A DNA stretch of 64,000 nucleotides, taken from assembly GCF_000507185.2 (NCBI RefSeq), contig NZ_AYTM02000002.1, forward strand, positions 5,057,501 through 5,121,500. The letters run 5' to 3'. Under the pieces are notes generated by a model. That model saw nothing but the letters and a program-made list of their open reading frames with translations, was not told the origin of the DNA and did no database searches. The position numbers and the translations under genes are program-made. Positions 60,618 to 64,000 of the stretch are shown here, one piece after another (position 1 is the first letter of the stretch; the number at the start of each line of letters is the position of its first letter). This stretch comes from Pseudomonas syringae KCTC 12500. GTDB lineage: Bacteria > Pseudomonadota > Gammaproteobacteria > Pseudomonadales > Pseudomonadaceae.

Positions 60618-63600
60618 TTATTCCGCTATTTCAAGTGTCAAGGTGCTGATTCGACTAGACGCTTTTATTTCCAGTTCGACATGTGCCAGCCCGTCGACTG
60701 CTGTATCTCCCTGACTATCAAGTTTCAGTTGAAACAGGTAGCCTACGTCCTGTTGACCAGGTCTTATCAGACTGTCGGGATACCATATTTGTAGTTCCAG
60801 ATACGTTGCGTCTTTCTCAAGCGGCACCCAGGTTTCCCAAACAACATCTTCACTTTCAGGGGGCATAAGCGGAAATGTGAAATCTTCTTGGGCTTTGCGA
60901 GCGGGCTGATTGACAAGCTTTTTAAATTGATCAACCTTCTTGAACTGTCCTCTATCGAGAAAGGGGTCGAGTATCGGGTCATCAATTTTTGCTACAGGCA
61001 GCACGCCCAGTGGACGTTTACTACTGATGATATTGAAATGTACTGATTGTCCGCGCACTGCGCTTGGCAGAAGAATTTGCACACCAGCACCGTATTGTAC
61101 CGGAGCGCTATAGGGGGTATCTCTACCAAAATAATGGTCTTCGTCGCGTGTGGTGCTTTTAACATGAACCTGAGGGCTCAGCTGTATCGTGAGCAGAGCA
61201 AGTTTTTCTTCAAGTTGACCATCTGCATCTGTTGAATAATGGTAGTTGATTGATTTGGACCAGCTGCATTTTCGCAGCCACCATCCAACGCTATCTTGCT
61301 TGAAATAATTCAACGCCATATTAGTCAATAGATAAATCACACCTGTTAGCAGAATTGCTACGCTAAACCACGGGTTCATTGCAACCAATGTATAAGAACT
61401 GGTTGGAAGAATTCCTGCAGCGAGCTGGAATGTGCTGCCTATCGCCATAAGGCCTACTGAACCAAATTTTATACGTGTGACAGTTGCCTCTTCAGTTGTT
61501 TTTGTTTTAGTCAGGTCATCGTAGATGTCTATCAACTCCAACGTAGACGCCGCTACCCCAACCCCCCCCATCGCCACCATCGAAACCCTGAACCCACGTA
61601 CCGCATCACCCCACGCGAGATTTCCCTTCGCCCTCCAATAACCCGCAGAGCGATCCAGAATCCCGACATTCTTGCCATCGATCAGCACCGGCGTCGCATC
61701 CCTGATAATTGCCCACGGCGCTTCAACAAACACCGCCATCAGCAAGTTAAAGCTATACCCCAACCCATACGTCACCTTGCCGATGTCCTTGGTGCTGAAG
61801 TCGCCATCCCGAGTAAGGTCGCGATAAGTGAAGGCGGTGTTGATGAAGTTGAGCATGATCACGCCCCAGGTGATCGAGCCCGCCATACCGCCCAGGTTGT
61901 CGATCCAGCGTTTGGCGGAAGCGAGCCAGTCCTTGGCCAGTGTTTTGCCTGACTGGAAGTGCTGGCGAATCTCGCCCTGCAGTTGCCTCGCATATTCGTT
62001 GTTCTGAAAGTCGAGCAGGGCTGGCATGCTCAGTTCGTGCAGGCGAAGTTTTTGCTCGAGCGCACGCAGGTGGCTGGCGATGCTTTTGCGGGGGTTGTAA
62101 GCGGTTGGATAGAGCCAGCTGCGGCGGGTGTCGCTGATCTGTTTGTTGAGTACCCGCCACTCGTTGATCCAGTTTTTCAGCTTCGCGAGCATTGTGTGAT
62201 CGATTGCAATACGCGCCTTTGAGTCGAGCAAAATCTGACCGATCAACAGCGTGCGTATCAGTGCAACGATGTTCTGCTGCTTGCCCACCGCCAGGCGGCT
62301 GTCGATGGGCACCCAGGCCAGCAGGATACTTTCGAACGTCGCTTTGCCTGCGTTGCTGGCCAGTTGGCCGAGGGCTTTGAAGGTGTCCTGAACAGGTTGT
62401 TTCAACGCCTTCATCCACGGCTTGTCGGCAAAGCCCTGGTGATTGAGCGTGCCGTTGAGTTCGCCGATTCGGGTGGCCAGGTTGGTGACGTCGCCAAGGC
62501 CGTTCAACAGCGCGTTGGCCTCCTGATGCAGCGCGTGCTTGAGCGCCGGTGAGAAGCCGTAGCGCAAGTTGCCAAACGGGCTGCTGTCGCTGGCTTCCTG
62601 CTCGGCGAGCCAGGCGCTGGCGGCGTTGTCCTGAGCGTAAATGATCTGCAGGTTGAGCATGACTGTTTGCAGATACAGCAGGCTTTCTGGGTGGGTGGTG
62701 TCGACAAACAGCTTGAGCGGTTCTGTGCCCAGATGGGTCGACCATTGCCGAAAGTCGCTTTGCGTGTCACGCACCTGTTGCAGCAGTGTGTCGCCGGTTG
62801 GCAGGTGCTGCTGAAGGTACGCACGCGCACCGCTCAGATCGACCTCGCGCCGCCATTTGTGGCGATCTTTCCAGGCTTGCAGGGCCTCGTCGGAGGGCGC
62901 GCTGCCGTATCGCATTTCAATCGATTTACGCATCTCCGGGCTCTTGAAAACATCCGACAGCAACAGTACGCCACCGGGAGCGGTGTTGTTGCCGATCTGG
63001 TCTTGTTCAAACATGCATTGTTCAAAATAGGCTTCGACGTCGCTCAGGTACTGGTGGGTAAGCGCCGCATTGCTGCGCACCGATGCCGGCAATTTCTCCG
63101 GTTCGCCTTCAGCGCCACACAGTGCGGTGACAGTCTGGGCGATCTGAATCTTGTGTTCGTGCTCGGCTTGCCAGTTGCGGTAAGCGGCCTGATCGGCGGC
63201 CAGTTGCATGCCCAGATCGTTGAAAATGGCCAGCGGATCATCAAGAGCGATGAGCAGGGAGCTGTCCTGATCTTCTACGCTGCCCTGCCAGAAAACGTCA
63301 GCGCCGATTGGCGAAAACAGCGGCTGGGTTTCTTCGCTGGAGGCCTTGGATGTAGGAATCGCCGAGTCTGCAAAGCGGTCATCACCAACCACATGCTCCT
63401 TGTCGATGTCCGCCACCGCCTCGGCGATGCGGTTCAACGGCAGGGTATCCGGCTCGGCCATGGTCATGCAGTAGCGTTTCAGATCCAGCGCTTTCATCCA
63501 TGAAGAGCGGTTTGCCGGGTTCGAACGCAGGTGTTCGCAAATTCGCCAGGTCCACTGCTGCGCTGAAAAGGCGATGCGCAGCAGGTTGTTTCGCGGATAG

Positions 63601-63998
63601 AGCAGAAAAGGCTTGGCATCGCTGCCGCCACTGCGCTGGTCGCTGCCAAGCTGCGCATCGGTCCAGACAATACGGCTCAGGTTGCCGGTGGCGGCTGACA
63701 CCGCGTACTCATGCAACACTTCGGCCGTTTCGTCGTAGACATACACATAGCCGTCATACAGCTGGCGAAGGGTATAGCTGCGTGTTTTCAGCTTCGGCAT
63801 CACCGCCCAGCGGCTGCCCTTGAGTAGCGGTTTCAGCTTCTCGGGCGCGGCATCGTAGCGGGAGCGGTCCAGCGCATAGCGCACTGGCACGATGGCGACT
63901 TCAGGTTTTCGGAAAGGGCACAGACTGGTAGCCGTGGCGGGTATCTTGGCGAACGTTGCAGCACGTCGTTGCGTTAGTGTGCCGGATTTATCGGTCAT
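60618..63998 (-). CDS. T6SS effector of the VasX/BTH_I2691 type, pore-forming candidate
   Basis: A 1126-residue protein. The N-terminus has the VasX-type signature CPFRKPEVAIVPVRYALDRS followed by RSYTLRQLYDGYVYVYDE, as in effectors loaded on VgrG. The middle is helical. Between about residues 680 and 930 several hydrophobic segments occur (NLLMAVFVEAPWAII, VSMVAMGGVGVAASTLELI, LMAIGSTFQLAAGILP, VAILLTGVIYLLTNMALNYF), a colicin-like pore region. The last 190 residues are beta-rich. GC content drops around 61550, so the C-terminus may be an acquired toxin cassette. The gene is complete and starts two bases from the window end. Confidence 0.88.
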   Translation of the reverse strand: MTDKSGTLTQRRAATFAKIPATATSLCPFRKPEVAIVPVRYALDRSRYDAAPEKLKPLLKGSRWAVMPKLKTRSYTLRQLYDGYVYVYDETAEVLHEYAVSAATGNLSRIVWTDAQLGSDQRSGGSDAKPFLLYPRNNLLRIAFSAQQWTWRICEHLRSNPANRSSWMKALDLKRYCMTMAEPDTLPLNRIAEAVADIDKEHVVGDDRFADSAIPTSKASSEETQPLFSPIGADVFWQGSVEDQDSSLLIALDDPLAIFNDLGMQLAADQAAYRNWQAEHEHKIQIAQTVTALCGAEGEPEKLPASVRSNAALTHQYLSDVEAYFEQCMFEQDQIGNNTAPGGVLLLSDVFKSPEMRKSIEMRYGSAPSDEALQAWKDRHKWRREVDLSGARAYLQQHLPTGDTLLQQVRDTQSDFRQWSTHLGTEPLKLFVDTTHPESLLYLQTVMLNLQIIYAQDNAASAWLAEQEASDSSPFGNLRYGFSPALKHALHQEANALLNGLGDVTNLATRIGELNGTLNHQGFADKPWMKALKQPVQDTFKALGQLASNAGKATFESILLAWVPIDSRLAVGKQQNIVALIRTLLIGQILLDSKARIAIDHTMLAKLKNWINEWRVLNKQISDTRRSWLYPTAYNPRKSIASHLRALEQKLRLHELSMPALLDFQNNEYARQLQGEIRQHFQSGKTLAKDWLASAKRWIDNLGGMAGSITWGVIMLNFINTAFTYRDLTRDGDFSTKDIGKVTYGLGYSFNLLMAVFVEAPWAIIRDATPVLIDGKNVGILDRSAGYWRAKGNLAWGDAVRGFRVSMVAMGGVGVAASTLELIDIYDDLTKTKTTEEATVTRIKFGSVGLMAIGSTFQLAAGILPTSSYTLVAMNPWFSVAILLTGVIYLLTNMALNYFKQDSVGWWLRKCSWSKSINYHYSTDADGQLEEKLALLTIQLSPQVHVKSTTRDEDHYFGRDTPYSAPVQYGAGVQILLPSAVRGQSVHFNIISSKRPLGVLPVAKIDDPILDPFLDRGQFKKVDQFKKLVNQPARKAQEDFTFPLMPPESEDVVWETWVPLEKDATYLELQIWYPDSLIRPGQQDVGYLFQLKLDSQGDTAVDGLAHVELEIKASSRISTLTLEIAE

Positions 63999-64000
63999 GC

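Overview
The window is chromosomal DNA of a fluorescent pseudomonad, most probably of the Pseudomonas syringae group. This rests on GC-rich, densely packed genes with Pseudomonas-like products (HAE1 RND pump, PoxB, GlsB, Tas, YoaE-type TerC, DUF1615 and DUF6555 families) and on short palindromic REP-type repeats of pseudomonad style. No tRNA, rRNA, CRISPR array, integrase or complete insertion sequence was seen. Product names come from reading motifs and remembered family members, not from database searches.

Layout. 1-2.35 kb: start of an RND efflux operon (permease cut by the window edge, then adaptor) facing a TetR-type regulator across a perfect 18-bp palindrome. 2.5-3.6 kb: copper chaperone pair (SCO1/SenC and PCuAC). 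3.9-8.7 kb: a self-contained TonB-ExbB-ExbD system with its own TonB-dependent receptor, bracketed by two copies of one palindromic repeat; a very structured intergenic element follows (8.9-9.1 kb). 9.4-18.6 kb: class II aldolase, glutaminase, DUF1615 lipoprotein, DUF1810, an ABC exporter, Tas aldo-keto reductase, and an SDR/GH15 pair with overlapping reading frames.

18.6-24.6 kb: a five-gene minus-strand operon (HAD-UbiA fusion, DprE1-like oxidase, DprE2-like reductase, UPF0104 membrane protein, GT-C-like membrane enzyme). Three of the genes correspond to the mycobacterial polyprenyl-phosphoryl-arabinose pathway, and the rest looks like transport and transfer of the sugar. This is the most interesting metabolic locus here. 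25-33 kb: two MFS transporters, MntH, several small unknown proteins, an RcnB-like protein, and the divergent qorB/HxlR (ytfG/ytfH) pair. 33-44 kb: a stand-alone PBP2, PoxB, a NIT-domain chemoreceptor, small hypotheticals, MoaA and a CPA1 antiporter.

44.3-52 kb: a seven-gene operon joining a polyamine/opine-type ABC importer to a three-subunit flavin/iron-sulphur amine dehydrogenase of the HcnABC/opine oxidase type, with a divergent IclR regulator. 52-59.7 kb: a second chemoreceptor, an RlmK-like methyltransferase, YoaK, FKBP, TerC-CorC and GNAT proteins. 59.7-64 kb: a VasX/BTH_I2691-type T6SS effector with a probable immunity gene immediately downstream; the effector C-terminus and immunity N-terminus are AT-richer than their surroundings, and a 141-bp MITE-like element lies 13 bp past the immunity gene.
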